From Flavobacterium psychrotrophum (GTDB lineage: Bacteria; Bacteroidota; Bacteroidia; Flavobacteriales; Flavobacteriaceae), in NCBI RefSeq assembly GCF_003403075.1, contig NZ_CP031557.1:3968001-4032000 (forward strand): a stretch of 64,000 bases of DNA. Reading direction: 5' to 3'. The translations under genes were made by a program, and so were the position numbers. The notes under the pieces were generated by a model. It did no database searches. It was not told where the DNA came from and saw only the letters and a program-made list of their open reading frames with translations. Position 1 is the first letter of the stretch; each line of letters begins with the position of its first letter. Positions 7,310 to 15,196 of this stretch are shown here, piece by piece.

Positions 7310-8851
7310 ATGGCAAAACAAGACGATCAATTTAAGAATGTTATTTCGCACGCTAAGGAGTATGGTTTTATATTTCAGTCAAGCGAAATTTATGATGGGT
7401 TAAGCGCTGTATACGACTATGGCCAAAACGGTGCTGAACTAAAAAAGAACATCCGCGAGTACTGGTGGAAAAGCATGGTGCAAATGCACGAAAACATTGT
7501 AGGCATAGATGCTGCAATATTTATGCACCCTACCACCTGGAAGGCCAGCGGCCACGTAGATGCCTTTAACGACCCGCTTATAGACAATAAAGACAGCAAA
7601 AAACGCTTTAGGGCCGACGTACTTATTGAAGACCACGCCGAGAAAATATACCAGAAAGCGCAAAAAGAAATAGAAAAGGCACGTGCCAAATATGGCGATG
7701 CTTTTAACGAAGAAGAGTTTAAGGCTACTAACGGCCGCGTAAAAGAATACCTTGCCAAGAACAGGGAGATACTGGAGCGCATGGCTCGTAGTTTAGAAAC
7801 CGAAAACCTGGCCGATGTTAAAGCCCTTATTGAGGAGCTTGAAATTGCCGACCCGGATACCGGTTCTAAAAACTGGACCGAAGTACGCCAGTTTAACCTG
7901 ATGTTTGGCACCAAGCTGGGCGCTGAGGCCGCCAGTGCTATGGACTTATACTTACGTCCGGAAACGGCACAGGGTATTTTTGTAAACTTCCTTAACGTGC
8001 AAAAGTCAGGCAGGATGAAGGTTCCGTTTGGTATTGCACAAACAGGTAAGGCATTCCGTAATGAGATCGTTGCCCGCCAGTTCATCTTCCGTATGCGCGA
8101 GTTTGAACAAATGGAAATGCAATTCTTTGTACGTCCCGGTGAAGAAATGAAGTACTACGAGTTCTGGAAAGAAACGCGTCTTAAATGGCACCTGTCATTA
8201 GGGCTTGGCGAAAAAAACTATCGTTTCCACGACCACGAAAAGCTGGCGCATTATGCTAATGCCGCTGCCGATATAGAGTTTAACTTCCCGTTTGGCTTTA
8301 AAGAGCTTGAGGGTATCCACTCGCGTACAGATTTCGACCTTAAGGCGCATGAACAGTTCAGCGGTAAAAAACTACAGTATTTTGACCCTGAGCTAAACGA
8401 AAACTATACTCCTTATGTAGTAGAAACTTCGGTTGGTTTAGACAGGATGTTCCTTGCCGTATTCTCTACATCGCTTAAAGAGGAAACTCTTGAAGATGGC
8501 TCAACCCGCACCGTGCTTAGCCTTCCGGCTGTACTAGCACCTACCAAGGCTGCTGTACTTCCGCTGGTTAAAAAAGACGGACTTCCAGATGTTGCACGCT
8601 CTATTATTGAAGACCTTAAGTGGGACTTCAATGTAGCATATGACGAAAAGGATGCCGTAGGCCGCCGTTACCGCCGTCAGGATGCGCTGGGTACACCGTT
8701 CTGTATTACGGTAGACCATCAAACGCTGGAAGACCAAACGGTAACCATTCGCCACCGCGATACCATGAAACAGGATAGGGTTAATATCTCTGAACTTCGT
8801 GGTATTATTAACAATGAGGTTTCGGTTAGGAATTGGTTACAGAAAATGTAA
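7310..8851 (+). CDS. glyS: Glycine-tRNA ligase (eukaryote-like homodimer type)
   Basis: A 513-aa class II aminoacyl-tRNA synthetase charging tRNA-Gly. It is the single-subunit type used by Bacteroidota rather than the bacterial alpha/beta type. The N-terminal motif 1 region is interrupted by a helical insert (about 95-175). Motif 2 is seen in FRNEIVARQFIFRMREFEQMEM, and motif 3 in TSVGLDRMFLAVF. The C-terminal anticodon-binding domain begins about residue 400 (LPAVLAPTKAAVLPL). The start is ATG 7310 (MAKQDDQFKN). A longer open frame starting at 7235 covers the promoter box and is not used. A strong terminator follows. Confidence 0.96.
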   Translation: MAKQDDQFKNVISHAKEYGFIFQSSEIYDGLSAVYDYGQNGAELKKNIREYWWKSMVQMHENIVGIDAAIFMHPTTWKASGHVDAFNDPLIDNKDSKKRFRADVLIEDHAEKIYQKAQKEIEKARAKYGDAFNEEEFKATNGRVKEYLAKNREILERMARSLETENLADVKALIEELEIADPDTGSKNWTEVRQFNLMFGTKLGAEAASAMDLYLRPETAQGIFVNFLNVQKSGRMKVPFGIAQTGKAFRNEIVARQFIFRMREFEQMEMQFFVRPGEEMKYYEFWKETRLKWHLSLGLGEKNYRFHDHEKLAHYANAAADIEFNFPFGFKELEGIHSRTDFDLKAHEQFSGKKLQYFDPELNENYTPYVVETSVGLDRMFLAVFSTSLKEETLEDGSTRTVLSLPAVLAPTKAAVLPLVKKDGLPDVARSIIEDLKWDFNVAYDEKDAVGRRYRRQDALGTPFCITVDHQTLEDQTVTIRHRDTMKQDRVNISELRGIINNEVSVRNWLQKM

Positions 8852-8870
8852 TTCTTATTTTAGATATATA

Positions 8871-8893
8871 AACGCCCCGATTGGGGCGTTTTT
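8871..8893 (+). terminator. Rho-independent terminator of glyS
   Basis: AACGCCCC (8871-8878), loop GATT, GGGGCGTT (8883-8890), then a T-run. Perfect 8-bp stem. Confidence 0.92.
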
Positions 8894-8934
8894 TAGTTAA
8901 CAAAATATTCCATTAATAAAAGTAAACCTGTTTT

Positions 8935-9120
8935 ATGTCAAAAAGCATTCACACAACCTATAAATCTTTAAGGGGATTAACCAAAATTCAAATTGAGGCA
9001 CAGTTTATCGACCCCGATTCTGACCTTGCAACACTTGGTAAAAAAAGGTCTATAAAAAGGTCGGTAAAAAGAGCACGCAAAAACCTTAAGCAAAGAAACC
9101 AGTTAAATAACAATAAATAG
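8935..9120 (+). CDS. Small basic protein, unknown function
   Basis: A 61-aa protein (MSKSIHTTYKSL...). The middle has a short acidic stretch (FIDPDSDLATLG). The C-terminal half is very basic (KKRSIKRSVKRARKNLKQRNQ), which suits contact with nucleic acid or ribosome. No signal peptide or family recognised. It follows the glyS terminator, so it needs its own promoter; none was clear. The composition and start context look genuine, but the length leaves room for doubt. Confidence 0.55.
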   Translation: MSKSIHTTYKSLRGLTKIQIEAQFIDPDSDLATLGKKRSIKRSVKRARKNLKQRNQLNNNK

Positions 9121-9169
9121 CAGAAAATAGCCTCTTATCAAGGCGAGCATTATGTTCCCACAGCTAGCG

Positions 9170-9184
9170 CGAGCATCTTGCTCG
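9170..9184. repeat. Short hairpin repeat, CGAGCA/TGCTCG
   Basis: Perfect 6-bp arms around TCT in a GC-rich context. No T-run follows, so it is not a typical terminator. Confidence 0.5.
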
Positions 9185-9203
9185 TGCCCAAACCAATAAT
9201 AAG

Positions 9204-9235
9204 ATTGCCACACTCCGCTGCGCTGCTTTCGCAAT
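9204..9235. repeat. Palindromic repeat, second copy of the ATTGC/ACTCCGCTGCG family
   Basis: ATTGC (9204-9208) and GCAAT (9231-9235) enclose CACTCCGCTGCGCTGC. It shares the core ACTCCGCTGCG with the element at 6002-6028. Confidence 0.6.
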
Positions 9236-9443
9236 GAACGCGACGGGTACAGTGTTATAACTTGTTGCCATTGCTTTCTTCAAATAACGTCATGGCGAGG
9301 CACGAAGCCATCTAAATAATGCAATTTTTCAATTATAACATAGTCCCGAACAACTGTTTTATATCTTTGAAATGGAATAATTCTATTTTCATTCTGACTA
9401 AATCGAAGCGGAGAAATTTCAGCTAACCAATTAAAACTAATAA

Positions 9444-9698
9444 ACCCTGAAAATCATAACCTACATTTTCACATTACTTCTGCAGTTTTCATTAATTGCG
9501 ATACTTAAACCACTTGATAGTCTGACACTTATTTATTTAATACTTATAAGTTGTGTTGCTTTTGGCTTACTACTCGGATTTGTGAATCTCAATCTTAAAA
9601 TAAAAGCTGTTGGCAAAGGTTTGCTTTGGGCTTCAGTTACGAGTATCGCATTAGTGAGCCTGTTTTTAGTCTGGCTAAATTCCAATTTTCCAAAATAG
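9444..9698 (+). pseudogene. Possible decayed or non-ATG small membrane protein
   Basis: An open frame of 84 codons, bounded by TAA at 9441-9443 and TAG at 9696-9698, encodes three hydrophobic stretches (YIFTLLLQFSLIAIL; LTLIYLILISCVAFGLLLGF; LLWASVTSIALVSLFLVWL). Such a regular pattern suggests a real membrane protein. There is no in-frame ATG, GTG or TTG before the first helix, only CTG at 9447. It is therefore either a non-canonical start or the remnant of a longer gene whose 5' end was lost in the repeat-rich area. Confidence 0.4.
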
Positions 9699-9796
9699 GT
9701 TTATTATGCCAAATCTAAACTATCGCACTGCGTTACGCTACGTCCGCAATGGCAGTGATGCAGCACTGTTATACCATAATTTAACCTGTATTTCTT

Positions 9797-9804
9797 TAAC
9801 TTTG
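9797..9804 (+). promoter_or_regulatory. -7 promoter box of the esterase operon
   Basis: TAACTTTG fits TANNTTTG and lies 17 bp before the ATG at 9822. Confidence 0.55.
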
Positions 9805-9821
9805 GGCTTTAATCTATTTAC

Positions 9822-10667
9822 ATGAAGCGTTTATTTATTTTTGCCTTACTTGCCCTGCTTACACTGCCCTGCATGGCGCAAAAAACAAACACCATCAAGC
9901 CCTTTATTTTAGGGCACCAAACCGAAATTAAATCTAAAATATTAGGCGAAAAAAGGGTACTCAATATTTATGTGCCCGATGGTTATAACGCTAAAGACAC
10001 TGTAACCTATCCTGTAATTTATTTGCTGGACGGATCTACAGATGAAGACTTTTTACACATTAGCGGACTAGTGCAGTACAGCAGCTTTGAATGGGTAAAT
10101 TATATCCCGAAATCAATAGTTGTAGGTATTGCTACAGTAAACCGCAAGCGCGATTTTACCTTTGCGTCTACCGTTGGCGAACAAATGAAGGCATATCCGG
10201 AAGCCGGGCATTCAGATAAATTTATAGCGTTTATAGAAAAAGAGCTACAGCCTTTTATATCTAAAAATTATCAGGTGGGCAGTTCAAAAACCATCATTGG
10301 GCAATCGATGGGCGGACTTTTAGAAACTGAAATACTTTTTAAAAACCCAGAATTGTTCAGTCGTTACATAATTATCAGCCCCAGCCTCTGGTGGGATAAC
10401 GGATCACTATTAAACACAAATCCTGAAATACTTGGCGCAGATTTTAAACACCCCACAGAAGTTTACATTGGCGTAGGCAAAGAAGGCCTAGCACCCACTA
10501 CTGCTCCGCATGTAATGGAGGTAGACGCAAACCTCCTGGCCGAGAAGATAAAAGGCAGTAAGAGCAGTACTGTAAAAGTAATTTTCGACTACCTGCCATC
10601 AGAAGACCATGCCACGATTATGCACCAGGCTACATTAAATGCTTTTAAGCTACTAATGGCTAAATAA
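9822..10667 (+). CDS. Secreted alpha/beta-hydrolase-fold esterase
   Basis: A 281-aa esterase-D-like alpha/beta hydrolase (the group that includes siderophore esterases IroE/Fes). A signal peptide (MKRLFIFALLALLTLPCMAQ) targets the periplasm. The family landmarks RVLNIYVPDGY and YPVIYLLDG lead to the nucleophile elbow GQSMGG (Ser about 162). The catalytic His is probably in EDHATIMHQ near residue 263; the acid is not clear. The substrate is unknown: siderophore or acyl esters are possible by family, but no siderophore genes are nearby. The next gene starts six bases after the stop, so the two form an operon. Confidence 0.86.
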   Translation: MKRLFIFALLALLTLPCMAQKTNTIKPFILGHQTEIKSKILGEKRVLNIYVPDGYNAKDTVTYPVIYLLDGSTDEDFLHISGLVQYSSFEWVNYIPKSIVVGIATVNRKRDFTFASTVGEQMKAYPEAGHSDKFIAFIEKELQPFISKNYQVGSSKTIIGQSMGGLLETEILFKNPELFSRYIIISPSLWWDNGSLLNTNPEILGADFKHPTEVYIGVGKEGLAPTTAPHVMEVDANLLAEKIKGSKSSTVKVIFDYLPSEDHATIMHQATLNAFKLLMAK

Positions 10668-10673
10668 AAAACA

Positions 10674-11012
10674 ATGATAAACTACAACAACAAAATATTT
10701 CGTCCCGTAAGCAATACCGAAAATGGAGAGACATCGGGTGAAACCGTATTTGTCTATAAGCAGGAAGGCAACATACTAACATCTGAATATTCGGGAGGTA
10801 AAATAATAAAAGGGCACTTAATAGGCCTTGTAGACACCGCCGGAAATATAAGCATGCATTACCACCAGGTAAACGACAAGGGCGAAATCATGGCCGGGTT
10901 TTGTAAGTCGGTGCCAACGTTATTACCAAATGGCAAGATACAACTACATGAAACGTGGGAGTGGATTACGGGAGACCTTTCTAAAGGAAATTCGGTTATC
11001 GAAGAACAGTAG
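10674..11012 (+). CDS. Conserved small beta-rich protein often mislabelled N-acetylglutamate synthase
   Basis: A 112-aa cytosolic protein with the conserved pattern MINYNNKIFRPVSNTENGETSGET, a central SGGKIIKGHLIGLVD and a closing HETWEWITGD. Databases often call such proteins N-acetylglutamate synthase, but they lack the GNAT fold motifs, so that name is doubtful. The fold is probably a small beta barrel built on repeated G/W strands. It lies six bases after the esterase gene, which suggests shared transcription rather than a known joint reaction. Confidence 0.75.
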   Translation: MINYNNKIFRPVSNTENGETSGETVFVYKQEGNILTSEYSGGKIIKGHLIGLVDTAGNISMHYHQVNDKGEIMAGFCKSVPTLLPNGKIQLHETWEWITGDLSKGNSVIEEQ

Positions 11013-11155
11013 CGCCATAGCGCAAGCCATTTTTTCGCATAATTTCAATTCATTTTTGTGGTTTTTCCTCAATACTTTTGTTAAATAAATTTTGTTTTTA
11101 TTGGTTCAGAGTTATATTTTCGCTTTCAAGAAAAATGACACTAACCCTATTTAAG

Positions 11156-11896
11156 ATGAAAAACAAATTCCTTACCGCGCTTGCGGTATTGTCATGCATT
11201 GCCTTTACGTCATGCAGCGACGATTCTTCAGACTCTTTTGATAATGCTAATGGCGATGTTGCTAAAAAGTATATTACAAAAATTACCACCACTACATCTG
11301 AGCAGGGCGTTGAACCGGCAACACTTACTGTAAATTATGACGCGGCAGGCAAAGTAAGCAGTGTTACAGATGGCGAAGAAACCAGCTACTTTGCTTACGA
11401 AAGCGGCAGCCTAAAAAATATAAGCGGCGACGGCGATGTGCTTAACATTCCTAACCTGCTCTCTACCCCGCAGGATGCTTATGAGGTGGGCGATGTACTA
11501 AATTATGACAGTAAAGGAAACCCTGTAAAAGTGCGTATTTATGAGCGCGATTGGGATGGTAACATTTACGAGCAATATACAGGCGAAATTACTTATGAAG
11601 ACAAGCCAAACCCTTACTTTTATACGCTACAGGCTGCCGGTATTATTGATGTTCTTGATAACCTGGACTTAAACTTTAGCCTTACACCACAAAGCGAAGA
11701 GCTTATAAAAGCAAAGTTGCTATTACCGGTTAGCAATCCTAAAAAAGTAGTTATTAAGGATGAGAACGGCAACGTAAAGAAAACCATAGTTAATGATTAT
11801 GTTTACGGTGCAGACAATTATCCTGTTTCTGCTACAGCTACCGAAACCAGTGAGTATGGTACATGGATCTATACTACCACATATACTTATAAATAG
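11156..11896 (+). CDS. Lipoprotein with YD/RHS-like repeats
   Basis: A 246-aa lipoprotein from ATG 11156: signal MKNKFLTALAVLSCIAFTSC with lipobox FTSC, then Asp/Ser-rich SDDSSDSFDN, a spacer typical of surface-exposed lipoproteins. The body consists of short beta repeats of the YD type (VNYDAAGKVSSVTDGE, then LNYDSKGNPVKVRIYE, then VVIKDENGNVKKTIVNDY), as seen in Bacteroidota DUF4595-like lipoproteins. A longer frame from 11078 would hide the signal peptide and is rejected. A terminator follows. The role is unknown; a scaffold or adhesin is inference. Confidence 0.8.
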   Translation: MKNKFLTALAVLSCIAFTSCSDDSSDSFDNANGDVAKKYITKITTTTSEQGVEPATLTVNYDAAGKVSSVTDGEETSYFAYESGSLKNISGDGDVLNIPNLLSTPQDAYEVGDVLNYDSKGNPVKVRIYERDWDGNIYEQYTGEITYEDKPNPYFYTLQAAGIIDVLDNLDLNFSLTPQSEELIKAKLLLPVSNPKKVVIKDENGNVKKTIVNDYVYGADNYPVSATATETSEYGTWIYTTTYTYK

Positions 11897-11920
11897 AATA
11901 ACCCGGTAATTAATATCTAA

Positions 11921-11947
11921 GGATGCTGTAAAAGGCATCCTTTTTTT
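11921..11947 (+). terminator. Terminator of the YD-repeat lipoprotein gene
   Basis: GGATGC (11921-11926) and GCATCC (11935-11940) around an 8-nt loop, followed by seven T. Confidence 0.85.
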
Positions 11948-12076
11948 ATGCACTTCAAAAATCTGTATTAGGACAGTTAAACTGGCAGATTTTCTCTTAT
12001 CACTGATGTAGAAAATTATTATCTTAGCAATAATCGATTTGCATACATTACTTTAACTGCACAATACAAAAACTAA

Positions 12077-12733
12077 ATGATATTAAATTTTAGACGTACA
12101 GCCCTTACTCTCGCTCATTTAGTTGTTTTTGTCTCTTTAGTCTCGTGTAATAACAGCAGTAACACTAATTCTGATAGCGCCATACCTAAAGAGGATAATT
12201 CCGGTGTTACTACAAACAGGTCATTAATGGTTGAGGCATTGATAAAGCTTAAAACAACACTTGCATCTAAAGAGAAAGAAAAAATTGCAGGTATTTTTGA
12301 TTTTCCGCTCTCAGATTCTATACAAATGTATACTGAAAGCGAAGCATATCAAAAAGAACGGGAACAGAATGGCGATAAGGTATCAAAGGAACTATTCCTT
12401 AAATATTTTGAGGAAATATCTGATGACATTCAGATGGAGGAGGTCAACGAACTGTTTAAACACATAAATGTTGAGCGTCTTATAAAGCAGGACAAACTGG
12501 ATTATGAGAACATCATAGCTACAGAACCGTGTTACAGTTTTTATAGCATAGAAATTAAAAACAACCTTATAACATTATCTGTTGGGTCAGGATCGAATAA
12601 AAATTACAAAAGCAAAGTATCTAGCGATGAAGTTCCAGAAAATTCATCACAATTTTGCGAAAGCGTACTTTGGTGGATTTTTAGTTTTAATAGTGGCAAG
12701 CTAGAGCTTGTAAGTATAAATGGTGCCGGGTAA
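12077..12733 (+). CDS. Lipoprotein of unknown function
   Basis: A 218-aa lipoprotein. The signal MILNFRRTALTLAHLVVFVSLVSC ends in lipobox LVSC, followed by Asn/Ser-rich residues. The mature part is mixed alpha/beta (LMVEALIKLKTTLASKEKEKIAGIFDFPL; a helical EEISDDIQMEEVNELFKHI; then beta strands near FYSIEIKNNLITLSVG). This resembles small periplasmic NTF2-like folds, but no catalytic motif is visible. It stands 23 bp upstream of proC, so co-transcription with proC is possible. A TATCTTAG sequence about 50 bp upstream may be a variant -7 box. Confidence 0.75.
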   Translation: MILNFRRTALTLAHLVVFVSLVSCNNSSNTNSDSAIPKEDNSGVTTNRSLMVEALIKLKTTLASKEKEKIAGIFDFPLSDSIQMYTESEAYQKEREQNGDKVSKELFLKYFEEISDDIQMEEVNELFKHINVERLIKQDKLDYENIIATEPCYSFYSIEIKNNLITLSVGSGSNKNYKSKVSSDEVPENSSQFCESVLWWIFSFNSGKLELVSINGAG

Positions 12734-12756
12734 GTATTAACTAATAAACAAAGCCA

Positions 12757-13533
12757 ATGAACATCCATATAATAGGCGGGGGTAACCTTGGTGCAGCCAT
12801 AGCCATAGGGTTGGCACAATTTACCACAGGTAATACCATAACTGTTACCCGCCGCAATATAAAACTGATAGCACATCTTAGCCAGTATGGCATTACAACA
12901 TCGGCAGATAATACTGCGGATATTAGCAATGCAGACATTGTAATACTGGCCATAAAACCATGGCAGGCCGATGCCGTACTCGACGAAATACTACCGCACC
13001 TTAATGGTAAAACCATAGCCTCGGCAGCCAGCGGGGTAACGTTAGAGCACCTGCACAGTAAAGTAGCAGGTAGTAATACGGTACTGCGCATTATGCCAAA
13101 CATTGCCGTGCAGTATGGAGCATCGGCAACCTGCGTTTCGGCAAAGCCGGAAGACATAAGCAAAACAGGTTCTGTAATGGAGCTTTTTGACAAAGTGGGT
13201 ACGGCAGTACTTATTGACGAAAAACTAATGGATGCCGCCACGGTACTGGGCGCCTGTGGTACCGCGTTTGCACTGCGCTACATTCGCGCCAGTATGCAGG
13301 CAGGCATAGAAATAGGTTTTGATGCCAAAACCGCACTCGCCATAGCGGCTCAGACTGCCCTGGGCGCTACCGAGATGCTTTTAAAAGAAAATGCCCACCC
13401 GGAACAACTTATAGATAAGGTAACTACCCCACAGGGGTGCACCATTGCGGGACTTAATGAAATGGAACACGAAGGCTTTAGCTCATCGCTGATCAAAGGA
13501 ATCAAAACTTCACTAAAGCAAATAAAAGGATAA
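12757..13533 (+). CDS. proC: Pyrroline-5-carboxylate reductase
   Basis: A 258-aa enzyme of the last proline-synthesis step (1-pyrroline-5-carboxylate to proline with NAD(P)H). The Rossmann nucleotide loop is IIGGGNLGAAIA at the N-terminus, AIKPWQ follows near residue 68, and the family signature KVTTPQGCTIAGLNEME lies near 225-241. Length is normal (about 260-270). Cytosolic. It lies 23 bp after the lipoprotein gene. No clear T-run terminator follows; a weak hairpin at about 13580-13610 may serve. Confidence 0.95.
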   Translation: MNIHIIGGGNLGAAIAIGLAQFTTGNTITVTRRNIKLIAHLSQYGITTSADNTADISNADIVILAIKPWQADAVLDEILPHLNGKTIASAASGVTLEHLHSKVAGSNTVLRIMPNIAVQYGASATCVSAKPEDISKTGSVMELFDKVGTAVLIDEKLMDAATVLGACGTAFALRYIRASMQAGIEIGFDAKTALAIAAQTALGATEMLLKENAHPEQLIDKVTTPQGCTIAGLNEMEHEGFSSSLIKGIKTSLKQIKG

Positions 13534-13631
13534 CAATACACCTTATAAATGTTAATCTTATAACTTTTAACAGGTTACAACGAAACCCATATTGCATTTC
13601 ATCGGGTTTTCTGGGTGTATATCTGATTTAT

Positions 13632-13662
13632 TTTGTTAGAAGCAATAAGAATACTATGTTTG
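13632..13662 (+). promoter_or_regulatory. Strong promoter of a candidate small RNA
   Basis: TTTG (13632-13635), 19 bp, TATGTTTG (13655-13662): a full match to the Bacteroidota primary-sigma consensus. No start codon with a plausible gene follows before the terminator at 13716. Confidence 0.75.
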
Positions 13663-13667
13663 CATCA

Positions 13668-13747
13668 TAAAATAGCATTAGTAAAATTTAAGTTTTACGG
13701 TATTTTTGGGGGCCGAAAAAGGGAAAACTAACCGTTTTCCCTTTTTT
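13668..13747 (+). ncRNA. Candidate small RNA of about 80 nt
   Basis: The predicted start is about six bases after the -7 box. The transcript would hold a 5' hairpin (GTAAAA 13681-13686 with TTTTAC 13693-13698), a linker with a G-run (GGTATTTTTGGGGGCCG), and an intrinsic terminator hairpin. There is no convincing ORF inside it. It lies between proC and the Bax-inhibitor gene, which has its own complete promoter after the terminator, so this unit is independent of both. I do not recognise the family. Confidence 0.6.
13716..13747. terminator. Intrinsic terminator of the candidate small RNA
   Basis: AAAAAGGGAAAAC (13716-13728) pairs with GTTTTCCCTTTTTT (13734-13747). The 13-bp stem ends in a T-run and could work in both directions. 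Confidence 0.8.
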
Positions 13748-13766
13748 ATTTTACACAGGCATACTA

Positions 13767-13797
13767 TTTGATTATTCTTCTGTAAATAGTATATTTG
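13767..13797 (+). promoter_or_regulatory. Promoter of the Bax-inhibitor-1 gene
   Basis: TTTG (13767-13770), 19 bp, TATATTTG (13790-13797): a full consensus match. The last three bases also form the TTG that an upstream-extended frame would use as a start, which excludes that start. Confidence 0.8.
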
Positions 13798-13818
13798 AAA
13801 TCTAATAGAATCAAACCA

Positions 13819-14592
13819 ATGGAATTTAAATCAAAAAACCCGTTACTTACAGGAAAGTCATACGAAAAAAGCGGACAGCAAAACGTTTACAGCGTTGACG
13901 GCTCTCATATTATAGATTATAACGATACCATGACGGTAAAAGGCACCATCAACAAAACCTTTATTTTGTTTGGCCTGTTACTTGTTGGCGCAGTGGTACC
14001 TTTTTATATGGCACTAAATGGCATTAACCCTTATATTCCTGGCATCGTATCGCTTTTTGTAGCACTGGGTATGGTTATAGCCTGTACACTTTCTCCTAAA
14101 AATGCAGCCTTTCTTGCTCCGGCCTATGCCCTTTTTGAGGGTGTGTTCATTGGATCTGTATCTATATTTTTCGAAATGATGTACCCGGGTATTGTACTAC
14201 AGGCGGTTGCAGGTACGCTGGTTACCTTTGGCGTATGCCTTGCACTATACCGCTTTGGTATTGTAAAGGTTACAGAGCAGTTCAGGTCTATTGTTATTGG
14301 CGCTACTGCCGCTATAGGCACTTATTACCTTATATCAGCTTTATTTTACTGGATAGGTGGCGTAAGCTTCTTCCACCGCGGTAACTCTTTAATGAGCATT
14401 GGTTTTAGCGTAGTTGTTATCGTTATTGCTGCCATGAGCCTTATCCTTGACTTTGACATGATAGATAAAGGTGTAAAGCAAAGAATGCCAAAACACATGG
14501 AATGGTTTAGCGGTATGGGGCTTATTGTAACCCTTGTATGGTTGTACCTTGAGTTTTTAAGGTTGCTAAGCAAACTGCAAAGTAGAAATTAA
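13819..14592 (+). CDS. Bax inhibitor-1/YccA family membrane protein
   Basis: A 257-aa inner-membrane protein with seven hydrophobic helices after a polar N-terminus (MEFKSKNPLLTGKSYEKSG). The family fits the ALFEGVFIGSVSIFFE segment and the closing DFDMIDKGVKQRMPKHMEW, which carries the conserved acidic pair of the BI-1 calcium-leak channel fold. Bacterial members (YetJ/YccA) are pH-dependent calcium leak channels or modulate the FtsH protease; which applies here is unknown. The start is ATG 13819 because the earlier TTG lies inside the promoter. A terminator follows. Confidence 0.92.
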   Translation: MEFKSKNPLLTGKSYEKSGQQNVYSVDGSHIIDYNDTMTVKGTINKTFILFGLLLVGAVVPFYMALNGINPYIPGIVSLFVALGMVIACTLSPKNAAFLAPAYALFEGVFIGSVSIFFEMMYPGIVLQAVAGTLVTFGVCLALYRFGIVKVTEQFRSIVIGATAAIGTYYLISALFYWIGGVSFFHRGNSLMSIGFSVVVIVIAAMSLILDFDMIDKGVKQRMPKHMEWFSGMGLIVTLVWLYLEFLRLLSKLQSRN

Positions 14593-14614
14593 GTTAAGAT
14601 TTTACTCACAATAT

Positions 14615-14650
14615 AAAATCCTTACATTTAATTGTGTAAGGATTTTTTTA
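14615..14650 (+). terminator. Terminator of the Bax-inhibitor gene
   Basis: AAAATCCTTACA (14615-14626) pairs with TGTGTAAGGATTTT with a small bulge, and is followed by a T-run. Confidence 0.85.
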
Positions 14651-14688
14651 TGCTTGTTTGAGGTGTGAAAATTATTTAATAGCGTTAC

Positions 14689-14718
14689 TTGAAACTCTCA
14701 ATTGTTAAATTATCTTTG
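14689..14718 (+). promoter_or_regulatory. Promoter of the small T9SS cargo operon
   Basis: TTG (14689-14691), 19 bp, TATCTTTG (14711-14718). It lies 26 bp before the ATG at 14744. Confidence 0.65.
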
Positions 14719-14743
14719 CCCTCACCAAGTAACTGTTATAATA

Positions 14744-15190
14744 ATGAAAAAACTCCTGTTTATTTTGTTTTTGGGTAATGCTGCTTTTGCACAAAGCATT
14801 ATAGGACACAACAATTCCGGATCGCTGGTAACGCCTAATTACAGCTCCAGCGTTGGCGAAATTTATGTTGTACCTCAAAACCCTGATCGTGCCTCATCCG
14901 GTACGCTGGGCGCTTCTACCCAAATTGTACTGGGCAGCCTGGGGCTACAGGACTATGCCGAGACAAACGGTATTACCTACTACCCTAACCCGGTACAAAA
15001 CTACCTAACCGTTGACCTGCAACAACAGGCTGACCTTAAAAAGGCACAGCTTTTTGATGCTAAGGGAACACAAATCAAATTACCTGCACCCGATGGCAAC
15101 ATGCTAAACCTATCAGGGTTACAGGCCGGAACGTACTTTATTGTACTGCCGGATACTAAACTAAAACCCATTAAAATCGTTAAAAACTAA
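14744..15190 (+). CDS. Small T9SS type A cargo protein
   Basis: A 148-aa exported protein starting at ATG 14744. The signal peptide is MKKLLFILFLGNAAFAQ. A short Ser/Gly-rich mature region follows, then a type A T9SS sorting domain of about 75 residues: NGITYYPNPVQNYLTVDL opening, LFDAKGTQIKL middle, LSGLQAGTYFIVL and a closing basic KPIKIVKN. The cargo part is only about 45 residues, so the protein is mostly its own sorting domain and probably sits at the cell surface as a small partner. The next gene starts six bases later. A frame from 14702 would lose the signal peptide. Confidence 0.88.
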   Translation: MKKLLFILFLGNAAFAQSIIGHNNSGSLVTPNYSSSVGEIYVVPQNPDRASSGTLGASTQIVLGSLGLQDYAETNGITYYPNPVQNYLTVDLQQQADLKKAQLFDAKGTQIKLPAPDGNMLNLSGLQAGTYFIVLPDTKLKPIKIVKN

Positions 15191-15196
15191 CCTAAA

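Larger units (their letters stand above)
9121..9821. other. Repeat-rich 700-bp spacer
   Basis: This spacer contains several short palindromes of different families: CGAGCA-TCT-TGCTCG at 9170-9184, ATTGC...GCAAT at 9204-9235, and ATGGC...GCCAT at 9292-9311. A start-less membrane ORF follows (9444-9698), and after it GC-rich repeat-like bases around 9718-9765 (CTGCGTTACGCTACGTCCGC). No other gene is supported. Confidence 0.65.

Noticed and set aside
7417..8085. 222-aa minus-strand frame within glyS
   Set aside because: Complete overlap with a well-defined synthetase; composition typical of a shadow frame.
13668..13747. Riboswitch or leader of the Bax-inhibitor gene
   Set aside because: A terminator closes the unit and the Bax-inhibitor gene has its own full promoter after it, so an independent small RNA is the simpler reading.
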